Shown here: piece by piece, positions 13,901 through 24,400 of the stretch
Position numbering within the stretch: position 1 is the stretch's first letter
Layout of the letters: every line of letters starts with the position of its first letter
Assembly: GCA_964035795.1 (NCBI GenBank)
Contig: OZ038321.1
Coordinates: 1,928,244 to 1,992,243, forward strand
DNA length: 64,000 nucleotides
Reading direction: 5' to 3'
Source of the DNA: Pterobdella sp. o SKG-2022
Taxonomy: Eukaryota; Annelida; Clitellata; Hirudinida; Piscicolidae
Notes under the pieces: generated by a model
The model's database searches: none
The model's input: the letters and a program-made list of their open reading frames with translations, nothing else
What the model was told of the DNA's origin: nothing
Program-made: the position numbers and the translations under genes

Positions 13901-14090
13901 AATTATGAATTTGCTTCCCGACTAAAGCTTTTTTTTCTTCAAAATTTTCTTGAAATTCAAAGTCATTTTTTAACAGATCTAAGTTACATATTTGATTCGT
14001 CTCAGAATGTTCGCTGTTTAGTGAACTTATACCACTGTCTCCTTGCTCTGAAGGAAAATCTTCTTTTTCTGAATTTGTGCTTTGTGACAT
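183..14090 (-). CDS. TBC1D1/TBC1D4: TBC1D1/TBC1D4 (AS160)-like Rab GTPase-activating protein, spliced
   Basis: GTPase-activating protein for Rab GTPases; the vertebrate homologues control GLUT4 vesicle traffic downstream of Akt and AMPK. Exons on the minus strand: 14090-13551 (start ATG), 12471-12265, 11729-11625, 11428-11315, 10827-10701, 8061-7970, 6031-5840, 4889 to about 4713, 3983-3855, about 3595-3462, 2671-2516, 2266-2115, 1959-1867, 1341-1182, 825-656, and 371 to a stop at 185-183. Phases agree at every junction except those bordering the 4.9, 3.9 and 3.6 kb exons, whose exact ends are uncertain. Domain order is PTB1, PTB2, a phosphosite-rich linker, then the TBC domain with the [10 protein letters not shown] and [15 protein letters not shown] blocks. 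The last exon holds [13 protein letters not shown] and then reads into a stop. If that stop is used, the C-terminal coiled coil of vertebrate forms is missing; a donor before it (AAG TTC then gtgttt) could instead lead to exons off the window. TBC1D1 and TBC1D4 cannot be told apart here. Confidence 0.93.
656..2671 (-). other. TBC (Rab-GAP) domain exons of the TBC1D gene
   Basis: Five exons in a row (2671-2516, 2266-2115, 1959-1867, 1341-1182, 825-656) join with consistent phases. They encode [79 protein letters not shown] and [20 protein letters not shown]. The R-finger region of TBC domains lies in the [17 protein letters not shown] block (IxxDxxR) and the Q-finger in VGYCQG. Both catalytic motifs look intact, so a working GAP is expected. 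Confidence 0.92.
1560..1735. repeat. CAT/CAC trinucleotide microsatellite
   Basis: Impure ATC/ACC runs pass into a pure CAC run near 1685-1722. It lies in the TBC1D intron between the exons ending at 1867 and starting at 1341. The long His-rich or Val-rich frames here are products of the repeat. Confidence 0.9.
4180..4400. other. TBC1D intron stretch of higher GC content, unassigned
   Basis: This part of the intron upstream of the 3.98 kb exon holds a G-rich run near 4230-4260 and mixed sequence unlike the surrounding AT-rich intron. I could not match it to another copy in the window or to a protein. Confidence 0.3.
4441..4570. repeat. Impure ATT/AGT trinucleotide tract
   Basis: Interleaved TAG, AAT and AGT units within a TBC1D intron, next to the linker exon. 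Confidence 0.8.
4713..4889 (-). other. TBC1D linker exon with a candidate kinase site
   Basis: The minus-strand acceptor at 4890-4892 is in phase with the preceding exon. The exon reads [20 protein letters not shown], then a basic Ser-rich stretch with [11 protein letters not shown]. The position and the RRHS motif resemble the vertebrate AS160 linker, where Akt and AMPK act. Arg is at -3 but -5 is Lys, so the full Akt consensus is not met. I favour a donor near 4713 because its phase fits the next exon. The open frame runs on to about 4464 through a simple repeat, so the 3' end is uncertain. Confidence 0.55.
5624..5832. repeat. GATA tetranucleotide microsatellite
   Basis: About 50 GATA units with a few GACA and AAATA interruptions. 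It begins within a few bases of the donor of TBC1D exon 6031-5840, inside the intron. The YLSI-repeat frames across it are not genes. Confidence 0.97.
5936..5967 (-). repeat. Coding ATT/AAT repeat (poly-Asn) in TBC1D exon 7
   Basis: Within exon 6031-5840 the minus strand reads AAT/AAA repeats and gives an Asn/Lys run ([10 protein letters not shown]) right after the conserved [13 protein letters not shown] block. The exon has a good acceptor and a GTGAGT donor and keeps the frame, so the repeat is translated. Confidence 0.8.
6769..6797. repeat. Short CA dinucleotide repeat
   Basis: A short CA run, with one CAAA interruption, in a TBC1D intron. Confidence 0.85.
6812..7012 (-). mobile_element. 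Decayed LINE remnant with two C2H2-type zinc fingers
   Basis: The minus strand reads [20 protein letters not shown] followed by RQKH, then after a stop [19 protein letters not shown]. The paired fingers (C-x4-C-x12-H-x4-H, then a C-x2-C-type finger whose first Cys appears mutated to TGA) resemble the C-terminal zinc fingers of some non-LTR retrotransposon polyproteins. The TGA, the lack of an upstream reverse transcriptase and the intronic position point to a fossil. A diverged host zinc-finger exon is less likely. Confidence 0.5.
7020..7412. repeat. Degenerate TTG/ATT-rich tract
   Basis: About 390 bp of imperfect GTTGTT, GCTATT and GTTTTGATT units in a TBC1D intron. Several long low-complexity frames come from it. 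Confidence 0.85.
7869..7967. repeat. CA dinucleotide microsatellite at a splice donor
   Basis: About 48 CA units. On the transcribed minus strand this is a GT repeat that starts immediately after the donor of TBC1D exon 8061-7970 (GAG then gttgtgtgtg). The tract therefore forms the first 100 bp of the intron. Confidence 0.95.
8565..8705 (+). repeat. Dispersed repeat family III, copy 1
   Basis: It carries CATGTCCCAGTAACTGGG, then cagtcgac, a TTATTGATA block, gagtaattta, and ttttacagactgccag. The same order of blocks recurs at 61285-61420 and, inverted, at 63228-63385. No coding capacity is seen; it is probably a SINE or MITE. Confidence 0.7.
8780..9045. repeat. AAT/ATT-rich microsatellite region
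   Basis: Two blocks of imperfect AAT units flank a short unique stretch, in a TBC1D intron. Confidence 0.8.
9225..9345 (-). repeat. Foldback family II, partial copy
   Basis: It shares cttttcagagacacctcatg, then tagcaattaaac and aaaaacatcaattgag, with the inverted arm of the full element at 58676-58925. Only one arm is present. Confidence 0.7.
10045..10460 (+). mobile_element. 3' end of a CR1/L2-type LINE
   Basis: Translation gives [20 protein letters not shown] and then [18 protein letters not shown], the hallmark C-terminal block of CR1/L2/Jockey-clade reverse transcriptases. It continues as [10 protein letters not shown] before the frame breaks. A CAT microsatellite sits at its 5' side, and a tail with gcgcgctataaaaatt followed by ATA-rich sequence is at its 3' end. 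It is truncated and dead, inside the TBC1D intron between exons 10827-10701 and 8061-7970. Confidence 0.8.
11459..11600. repeat. GAT-rich trinucleotide tract
   Basis: Impure GAT/GGT units in the TBC1D intron between exons 11729-11625 and 11428-11315. The poly-Asp and poly-Met frames are artefacts. Confidence 0.8.
12045..12262. repeat. ATC/ACC trinucleotide tract at a splice donor
   Basis: About 220 bp of CATCAT, CACCAC and related units. On the transcribed strand it starts only a few bases past the donor of TBC1D exon 12471-12265. Confidence 0.85.
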
Positions 14091-15456
14091 AGTTAATTAA
14101 ATTTAAATTTTCAAACTATAAAATTCCAAAAATTTCTTTTTCAGTATCATTCTGGCCAGAACCACCGATATATTATAATTGAAGGTAACCAAAAGATAAG
14201 AGGACAGGTATATAAATATTTTTATTTACATACTATATAAAATAAAAGTATGAATTCAAAAAAAAGTTTTTATAAAATATTTATATGTCATTATAAGTTT
14301 TTTTTTTATTTAATTAAAATTTTTCATTTAAGTTTACACTGAGCAAATATTTGGTTTTAATTAATATTTTTTCAACATTACAAAATTAAATATTTATGCA
14401 AAAAACTGAAAACTTAAAATAATTAGATAAATTTTTCTATTTTGACTTCATTTCAGATCCCTTTGAATTCTTGTTTAAGCCTCCGCTCTTGAATTAACTC
14501 GTTGATACATCGTCAAACATTTTTTATTTTTGAAATCTAAACTATTATATTCAAATAATTATTTATTCAGAGATGTAAGTCAAAAAAACTTTTGGAACTT
14601 GGTCTTTGATGTGTGTAGTATGTGATGGGTACAAAATTGTTATTGATTTTTATTATTTGCTTAATAACATCACTAATTAAACTATTTTTACTCATATTCC
14701 ATAATTAAAACTCTGAAATGCCTTGTGAAACTTTTTTAAACAACGTTTAAATTGAGTTCGAAAGATAATTAATTCAAAGGTCTTCTCATTTTATTCTTCT
14801 TAAAAACCTCGAAACTTTTTTATTAAGCAGTTCATAGCAGAGCGCTTCTGAAAAATGCAAAACGGCGCTATATAAGTTATTTACTTAATTAATACTTACT
14901 AGTAGTTGTTTTGTATACTGACACTATTAAAGAGTATGATTGTATGCTTTTGGTGATCAATTTAGTTTCTATAAAGTTTCATAACATTCTTATTTTGATA
15001 TCAAAATTATTGATTCCAGCAAATTAAAGGCTAAATTGAAGTTTTCTAACACACTTCATCTCATTGCTTGTTGTTACTGTTTAATTTTTACTTCATCATT
15101 CACCTGTTTTAATGGTCCACGTGGAGTAGCGTTCTGTGAAAAAAATCAATTGCGCAACCGAAGCCCCAGATAGGGGCGATCAATAAGTCGACTTACTTGA
15201 GTTTGTGTTTCTTGATTGCAAAAGAAAGAAAAAATTTGGCACATAAACAAGAGAATTTGGAATGGAAATTTTCAAAAAATATTAATAAAAAAAAGATCAA
15301 AAAATAAAAATACTAAATATTTTTCAAAGATTAAAAGATATAAGAAAACTATTTTTTGTCGAATTTGAATTCGAAGTTCTAAAATTAAACTTTTAATTAA
15401 TTGTTTTGATCCAACGTAATATTTGGAATAAGCAAGTTTTTGGAAAATTGTTGAGA
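14091..15456. promoter_or_regulatory. Divergent intergenic region between TBC1D and UBR3-A
   Basis: The start codons of two head-to-head genes are 1.37 kb apart, so both promoters should lie here. The sequence is AT-rich. I find no clear TATA or initiator. It holds a SINE at 15113-15199 and a probable SINE/LINE tail near 14845-14900 (gcgctatataag). Confidence 0.5.
15113..15199 (+). mobile_element. SINE-like repeat family IV, copy 1
   Basis: The block order is ggtccacgtggagtagcg, tctgtg, caattgcgcaaccgaa, a short GC-rich hairpin (ccccagataggggc) and gtcgacttact. It recurs at 37584-37667 and, inverted, at 29503-29600. This copy lies upstream of the UBR3-A start. Confidence 0.75.
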
Positions 15457-18400
15457 ATGTCTTTCAAGAGTTTGTTGACTTCCAAGAAGAGAATTAAATA
15501 TTTTTTCCAACCTAAACCAATCCCCGAAAGAGAGCAAATTTTGAGCTTCAACAGCGTGCTCACAGTACCAAGGACTTACAGCGAATATATAAATGAATGT
15601 AATACTATTTTTAGCTTTTTTTTTTATGACTTTCGGGAAATTCAGAACTTATAATTTTTAGCATAAAATGAATTATCTAGCGCGAAATTTACAAACAAGG
15701 TTTGCTTCTTAAGCGTTTTGTAATAAACCTTCGAAGTTTTTTAAAATTATTAAAACTCTTTTGATGCCTATCACTCATTCAAAAAGATAAATTTATTCAA
15801 AATTTCACATAATGTTGAAACAAAAGTGAAAAAACATGGCACCTCCAAGATCTGCACAGCTGTCTGGGGGGAAAACTCCATAGCGTACAGATGTAATACT
15901 TGTGCCCTTAATGCCAACATGGCGTTCTGTGTAGAGTGCTTTGATCCAGACAAACACGAAGGTAGTTGTAATTGTAACCCTATCTTATTTTCAACAATAA
16001 AAGAGTCCGAACAGGCCATGACTTTTACAAGTTCCGAACGGAGACAGCGGAAGGCAAATGTGATTGTGGAGATCGGGATATAATGAAACCAGAAGGGTTT
16101 GTGTAAAAGATGAATTAAAATTAACTTTATTCATTTCTAACAACTACTACTTCAAGTTTCTGCGATAAATCTAGTGGTGACGTAACACAACCCCCTGAAG
16201 ATATACTCAAATCTGCTAGACTTCTTCTACCGGAGTTTATGGTCAAAACTTGTCAAATGCTGCTGATGGATCCAAGTAGAGTAACTGAAAGAGGTACAAA
16301 ATAATAAATACAAGAAAAAGTGTTACACAGATACTGTTTGAGTTATACACATTAAAAAATCTAACAAAAAAAATGTTATATTAATTTTCAATGAATCTTT
16401 ACTCAACGTGCTGAGCAGATGGCGTGGAATATCTTATGCTGGCAATGCTAGAAGATTATGTAGATACAAGTATTCATTTGAGAGATATCATTGTTTCATG
16501 CCTTATTGATAAGGAACTTTTTAGAAGCAATTTCAAAAACGGTGAAAATTATTCGAATTCTGTTTCAGATTATAAATTCAAATAATTTTCAAAATGTTCA
16601 GTGAATATTTCTCTAGAAGAATCATGGCTAGAAAACTGCAATGTGATTTATAACTATGGGGAAATTCACTTTAAGGGTTAAACTTTATCTATGTAGTACT
16701 CATAAGTCCGACTCAAAACTTTTAAATAAATTATAGCTAAAAGTTTAGTACCTTATGTGAAACTCTACTAACTTGAGGATTAGGAGGAACTTGTAAAAAG
16801 ATCAATATATGTATATAATCAAATCTAAAATCTCATTTTAAAATATACTAATGGTCCATGAAAAAGTTGAGTGTCGGAAAATTTAGTTTTAATGAAAAAA
16901 AGTATCAAAAAAAGTGCCTAACTTTATAAAGTTATTTTTAAAAACAAAAAAATTAATTAAATTCAACTTTTTCATTAGGTTCGGTTGATAGATCGGACAA
17001 AATTCAAATAACTCAAAAGGACAATATACTCGATACAATGTACATGTGGGCTGTACAGTATGGCTTCAATGCCACCTTGTTCCGGTTGTTTATAAAGCTT
17101 TCTGCGGACCCTACTTTCAAGGTATGTGATAACATGGAAAAGTAGCCACCAAATGGAATATAATAGAAAGGAATATTTCTTTAATCACCAGAAACATTTG
17201 GCAAACGTGTTTTGTCGAACTTATATTCCTGTTATGTGGATTTTGCAACGACCTCACAGTTTCAATACTATACGTTATTATAGATTTGCAGCTCTCTCTT
17301 CCCAAATCTTCACGTGGGCTTCTCAGTCTGCATATCTTTCAAAGAATTTGAGTCTGTTTAAATATCTTATGCTATATTTGACCCATATTCTCAATTCTTA
17401 TAAAACTCGTAAGTATTCTGTTGATTTTGTGAATCGAGCTTTTATTTTGATAACCATATTTTTGTTTTCAAAATTTTTTTAAATATTTTTATTTAACTTC
17501 TTTATAATTGTTGAAAATATTATAAATTATTGTTTTTAAAAAAGGCAATAGATTTTTCTATTTAAATTGATAACATAAATTAAATGAAAATGATACATCT
17601 TAATCAAAAAAGAATATTTGAAATTTATTCTTTATTAATAAAAGTTTCGTTATAGAGTATTTCTTAAATTTTTATTCCCCACTTTCGATGATTTCAATGG
17701 TTCTTTGAAAACCCAGTTTTAAGCTGGAGAAAAACTTTTTAAAAAAAAATATTTTTTGTGAAGTATGTAAGTATATTTACTCAAATAAAAATTGTTTGAA
17801 CTTAATTTTCTGACTTATTTCTTGTGATAAAACCCAACTCATGAAAAATAGTTTTTTTGTGTGGAAAGAAACGTATGTTATATATGCCTAAATAAGAGAT
17901 CAAAAATAGTTAACAAAAGATATATAAGATATAATCAAAAAAAAAATTCAAAATAATACATTTTATAAACTAGGTTTGATCGAAAAGTATAGCTTCCAGA
18001 ATGTAAACCCAGGAGTGAACAAATTTTTCTTCTATCCTGTAACTAAAGATTGGCAGATGTTTCTAGGAAATCAACAAATTCTTTTAGATTTACCAGAACA
18101 TCCCTTGTTCATTACTATTTGGACGGAAATTGTTTTGAAGTTTTATGGTAGCTGTTTTTATTACGATAGTTCTAAACTTGAAACTCCAATAAAAATTTCT
18201 ATTGCAGGCATAGAAAGAAACGTGCGACTAACCGAACGTGTAGACAATCCCAAAGAAATACTCCCTTTCAAGGGAATGAATGCCGATTTTGAAGTAATTA
18301 TAGTGCTGTAATAGTTTTGAAAGTTCAAACTTTTCATTTTTTATACATTTCACTAACCTTTTTCATACACCAATCTAATTTGTCTTCCTTCAGCTCAAAC

Positions 18401-21400
18401 GCTAATCCAAATGTCAAAACAAAAAACTTTTATTTCTCATATAATTCAAGCCGCTAAATATATTTATCAAACCATTTTTATTGGACTAGTTCAAGAACGT
18501 TGTCAGGTAAACTCACTACCTTGGTGCTAGTTTTTAGTTGGTTTGGGCCACTTTTTTCATTGGACTTCCTGACTGGATAAAGCGTAAAAATGAGATGTAT
18601 ATATTATCATGAAACAGCCATGACACTGATGATAATTCCAATAGTGTAAAATGGTCTTAAAGTCAACATAAAATAAATGCTTTGTTTCTCGACTTTAAAA
18701 TTTGATTTAAGCTATTATACTTCACTGTAGGGAGGTTGTTTTTCAATGTCCCACGTTTTCAAGGTACTTATTCTCATGGATCCAGATATCTTTCCATTTG
18801 TTTGTGTCGTACTTTGGTTTTATTAAGACAAATTTTCACGTAAATTTCCGTTGACCTAGTTTTTTTTAGAATTTCCCAATCCAAATATATTTTGAAATAC
18901 TATTTATCACAATTCACGTTGCAACCATGCGCTTCATCATCAACCAGTCCCTCGAGTGGCAGACACCCCTGTACGCAGTCTTCGACGATTTTCAAAAAGC
19001 TTTTGACAGTGTTGACCCAGGTGTCAGCTGGAGATTGATGCACCACTACGGCTTTCCACCGAAGTTTATAAGCATCATCCAGCAAATGTACGAAGACACT
19101 ACCTGTCAAGTGATCCACGACGGAAAACTAACGGAACTTTTCAGCGTACAAACTGGCGTCCGTCAGAGCTGTTTGCTCTCACCGATCATTTCTCTGATGG
19201 TGGTTGACTGGGTCATGAAGCAGTCCACAGTAGACCAGAAAACAGACATCCAGTAGACCTTCAACAAACAGCTGTAAAACCTAGACTTTGCATATGACAT
19301 AAGCCTTCTTTCCCACAAGCAGCAAGATGCGCAAAAGAAACTATGTTGTGTGGAAAAAGAAGCTGAAAAACTGGTCTTTGAATCAAGACTGGGAAGACAA
19401 AGATCATGAAAGTCAACAACAAAAACCAAGATCTAGTGAAACTACATCACGGGGAAATTAAGAAGATTAACAAGTTTGTCTACTTGAGCAATGTTGTCAA
19501 CAAAGATGGGGGAACAGACGAAGACATCAAAAACTGCCTCAACAAAGCTAGACACGTTTTCAACACCCCTCGACAAATCTGGAAATCGAAAGCCCTCTCA
19601 GTCCGCAATAAGATCATGACTTTCAACGCTAATGTGAAATCGGTTCTACTCTATGGCTCAGAGACGTGGCGAGTAACAAATACCATCACCCTCAAGCTGC
19701 AGCCATTCACGAACCGATGCCTAAGAAACATCCTGAACATCAGATAGCCAAAAGTTGTCTCCAACGAAAAACTTTAGAACAAGACACAACAAGTCACACT
19801 GGAGATGGAAATAAAGAAGCGGAAATGGGGAAGGATAGGTCATACACTACGCAAGCCTGCAGCCAACATGACTGGACAGGCTCTAAACTGGAACCCACAG
19901 AGAAATAGAAAGATTGGCCGACCTAAGCAGATCTGGTGGAAAAGCATCGAGGCAGAAGCGTAGGTTACTGGAATGACGTGGGCCGAGCTGAAAAGGACCA
20001 ACCAGAACCGAGTAAGTTGGAGGAGTGTTGTTGCAGCCCTATGCTCCCAAAGATGCAAGAGGAAAAACTAAGCTAAACTAATTTATCACAATCGGTTTTT
20101 TCTATTTTTAGAATTTTCCATATTCATTAATTTATGTTGACGTAAGATAGGGGGAAATCAATATAATAGAACCAAACACTAAGGTTTATTGAAAAACTCA
20201 TTAGACGAAGCTTTTCGTAAAAGTATTTTACATTATCTAATGTGATAATGTAAGATACTCTTACGAAAAGCTTCGTGTATTAAGTTTCTCAATAAACCTT
20301 AGTGTTTGTTTCTATTATATTAATTTATATTGATGCTACAAGCTTAATAATAATTTTTTTCTGTTTATTTCTATTTCGTCTTGTCTGCTAACATTATTAA
20401 ATTTTCTCCAAAAACATATAAACTTCTTAATTGATTTTTAAAGGTTTGTATGTCACCAGTTTTTTCACTCATCCACGCACTTAAAGAAGCTAAAAAACCA
20501 ATAGTTGGCACATCGCTGTATAAGAATCTCTTAAAGAAAACAGTCAAAACGCTTCATTCTTATGTATATGTGAGTATTTAACTTTTTGATTAATTGGAAA
20601 TTCACGAATTAATAACGGAATACTGAAATTAAAGTATTAGAAATTCCAATCACAGCCGTGGTGATTAATAATTATGGGCTTGCTGTAATGAAGCATAGAA
20701 AAGCGGCGGCTGTAACTTTAAATATTTGGTGGTTTCTCAACTTGACTGGTTCAAAAGGCCCCTTACAAAAGCTATTCACATTCATGTACCATTAGCAAGT
20801 CCATGATGGAATATAAATATTTTGTGGTGACACGTACTGAAGTGTCAATATGATACTCATTCAAGATGTAGATTTTTAGCAGACAAAAAAAAATTTTTAG
20901 CCATTTGAAAACAAAATAATGCGAGAAAAAGTATGGCTCACAAGCAACTTGCTCATGACAATTTAGATCATCAGTTGAACTTCACCATTAATATTACTAC
21001 TACAATAGAACTTTGGAAAATTGGATTTAGATTTATAATTGGCTCTACTTCTGTATACATAAAACTCTTTCTTACTAAGATTACAATATCAATATATATA
21101 TCTTTAGGATGCATTTGATATAAGCCTACATTTGTCGATGTTCAGAATATTGTTCTTATTCTTTGCAACTGATATGCGAAAGGGTATTTTAACGGCTAAA
21201 AACTTAAAGTTTGATCATGGTTTTCTCAAGAACATCGTATATTATCCAGTGAGACTTTGGGTGAGTGTTTTAATTTTCAGTAGTAAATATAATTTCAGTT
21301 CTTCTTCTTCAAAAAATGAAGACTTCAAAGATACCTTATTTTAAAGAAACCAAACTTTTTCGATAAGTACAATTTTATAATTCATTAGACTAATTTTAGT

Positions 21401-24400
21401 TTCTTTACAATAAAGTATTTTCAAAATTTCTATTTTTTGAAGAATAAAAACTGGAATTATATGATACAAAATACTTACGATGTCTCTAAAAGAACACAGT
21501 AGTGAATACCTTTTAGAAATATTTGAGAAAGTTTTAGTTTTATGAAGCTATTTATTCTGAGGTGGTAAAATATTGATTCTAGAATTTCATATAGTTTTTT
21601 AAATTACGAGAAATTTTCCACAAAACAATCATTGAATAAATAATATGACACCACGTCTTAAGTCTGCGGTTTGTGAAATGAATATCATATACTGGCTTTT
21701 CAATGGACCGACCATTCAAGATGTAGCTAGAATGTACAAAGTGCCTCATTTCTCGGCTGCTACAGTCGACCCAGATATTTTTATAATGCAGGTTGATATT
21801 GAATTATTTAAATAACAAATAAATTTATTAGAAAACTTTATCTCTATGAATGGCGGACTTATATCGTCTTAATTTTTGGTACATAAAGAGTATCGTTCTG
21901 TGATATATACCTATTGCGCTACCGAAAACCCAATTGGGTGTCTGATGGTTGACTTACATACATTTTTTCTAACAACTTCAATTCCAGCTAGCGGCGTCCC
22001 AACTGGATGCGAACTTCGTAACCCAAATGGTTTTAAGACTGTATGTAAATTTTGTTTGTTAAAAAAAATTTATTTCAAATATAATTGATAATTAATTGCA
22101 AATTATTTTCAGTTTCCACACCGTAAATGATCTTATGGCTCCGCATGATGAGTATTTTTATGCACATCAGCCTGGCTATTTCATTGATCAGACCTTGCTC
22201 TACTTCGCCATTTTGATTGCTAGCAGAGCCTTGGCAGGTTTCAAAACTTCCAAAGCAGTAGAATCTTTTAAGATTCGTTTTAAAAAATTTTTCAACCATT
22301 TTTAAAAAACTAATTCATAACATCTCTTTAATTTGAAAATACGTTCTGATGAAAACTAATGCAGGAGAAAATGACGATGGTTCATTGAGAACTGAAGTTA
22401 TTAGTGTTTTAGCCACCAGAGAAAGAGCAAAATCTGGTCTTCTGAAAATGTTACCAGATAGGTGATATGCTTTGCAACTTTAACTTTTGTAATATCTATT
22501 AATTAGATTACTACTCACTCAATGAAGATTTGATCTTTAACATTGTAATGATCGGAGTATTTTTTTCCGAACACTAGTTAGTTCTTTAAAATACGAAGCT
22601 TTTCGTTATCAACGTAACATTTTCAAATATGAGAATGTATTAGAGTTTAAAAAAGACTCGAGTCATATTTTCTGTTATCCTAGAAAATTTTTTTATCACT
22701 TGTAATACTTTTAATTGAAAATCGGAACGATTCTACAGAGGAGTGAACTTACAATACAAATGGTTGGAAGACTTGGAACAAATCTTAGACGATGTTGGTT
22801 TGTTTGATAATCGACAAATATTTAATATTAGAAACTTTTATTTTTCTTTGATGATTGACTTTTTATTTGTTGGCAATGACCAGAGTGATGTGGTAGAGAG
22901 GCTTTTTCAATTTCTATTCCCACAGTGAGAAACTTTGAATTTTCTCATTAGCACTCTTGCATTTTTACTTCATCTTCAATTTTTCTTTCATTCTAGTACT
23001 TTGTTTTTTTTATTAGATGTTTTCTTAGCTTCCAACTCGGATAAAAGGCCCCCAAGTAATATTTTTCTTGTTATTTTTAGTTTCACTACCGTTGATCATC
23101 TCTACGGTGTTCTCTGATGTTTTCACCATTAAGCTATTGAAGCCTAAACTTAGTCGTCTTTTTAAAGTTTTTTCCCTTCTTTTAGTTGTACTATTCGTTT
23201 TTTTATAAATTTACTTTCCTGTAAAATGCTTTCATAAACTGTCTCTAAATGTTGCCTAGTCACGCTCTCATCCAGTACAACTTTACAATCAGAAGCTTCT
23301 TTAAAGTAAGGTTTTTTGCCCAATAATTTGTTTTCACTTACAAATCTTATTTTGAATTTTTTTATTTGAAAGCTTAATTCAAAGTTGGTTTTGAAAGAAT
23401 TTTTTTTTTGTCAATTGTTCGATATAGTTCTTTTTCTTTTATGCTAGTTTTTTTTTCTGGAACTTTCTTTTCATTCTATTTGAATCTACTTTATTTTACT
23501 ATTTTTGTTTAAATTCATCTAAAATTCTCTTTTTTCGATTTGTGGCAAAACGCTCATAAATGCTGCGTAATATTCTAGTCTATATAGCTTTGTTTGAAAA
23601 GGTAAATCCAAATAAATGTAAAAGTATGATGACTACAGATTAATGTGAAAAAATTCAAGAAAAATATAGAAAGTTTAACACAAAATGATCAAATACCATC
23701 TTATGTATCTTCAAGGTGGCCATCTTGAACAGCATTTATTTTGGAGAGAGTAACGAGCCTATAGCAAAAACTTATGGTTTAAAAAGTATGTTGAAATTTT
23801 TAATAACGATATAAATATATAAGTAAAGTATGGACTGAATTTCAAAAAAAGTCTTATAACAAGCAGCAAAGCCGTTTCTAGAAGAGTATGATCCGATTCT
23901 GGCTCACATGAGGTCTGTGCATGTGGGAGGGCTGGAAGAGTCCCTTGCCAACTACTACATAAGGTTTTGCTTCATTCGTTTGTGATTTAATTAGAGAAGC
24001 TGCAATATTACTTTTTTTTGTCAATTTCATTCGATTAGTTGAGTTATCAAACATTTTGCCCATATTATTTCCGAATCTTCGCATCATTTGATTTTTTTAT
24101 TTCTAGTGTGACATTAAATTTTATTCAAACGAACTATTGAATTTACATGATTAAGTGTCGGAAGAGAAAATTTGAATCCAACAAAAGTCAGTCTTTGGCC
24201 CCCTTATCGCAGTCCCTTGAAGGTGAGTCGACTTATCGTGAGTGCTTCGAGTCTACTTCAAATGGAATCAATATCCTTCCAGAAACACCATCCATTTCTT
24301 GATGGCTTCACCAACTTTCTTCACTGTAGCTCCTTCCAAACTCTTCTTTACACAATCTTCTATAGAGTAATCTTAAATTATTTTTAAATTCATTCAATTG

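Larger units (their letters stand above)
11315..14090 (-). other. PTB domains of the TBC1D gene (exons 1-4)
   Basis: Exon 1 (14090-13551, 180 codons) starts [12 protein letters not shown] and has an acidic, Ser-rich head. PTB1 follows, with [32 protein letters not shown] and [10 protein letters not shown]. Exon 2 opens the second PTB with [18 protein letters not shown], the block shared by TBC1D1 and TBC1D4. Exons 3 and 4 finish it with ITFCSQ, then [11 protein letters not shown] and [11 protein letters not shown]. The RRHT in exon 1 has Arg at -3, a basophilic kinase context; that it is phosphorylated is inference. Confidence 0.88.

Noticed and set aside
15771..16019. Minus-strand frame across the UBR3-A UBR box
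   Set aside because: It is the shadow of exon 2. The plus strand has splice sites and the UBR box.
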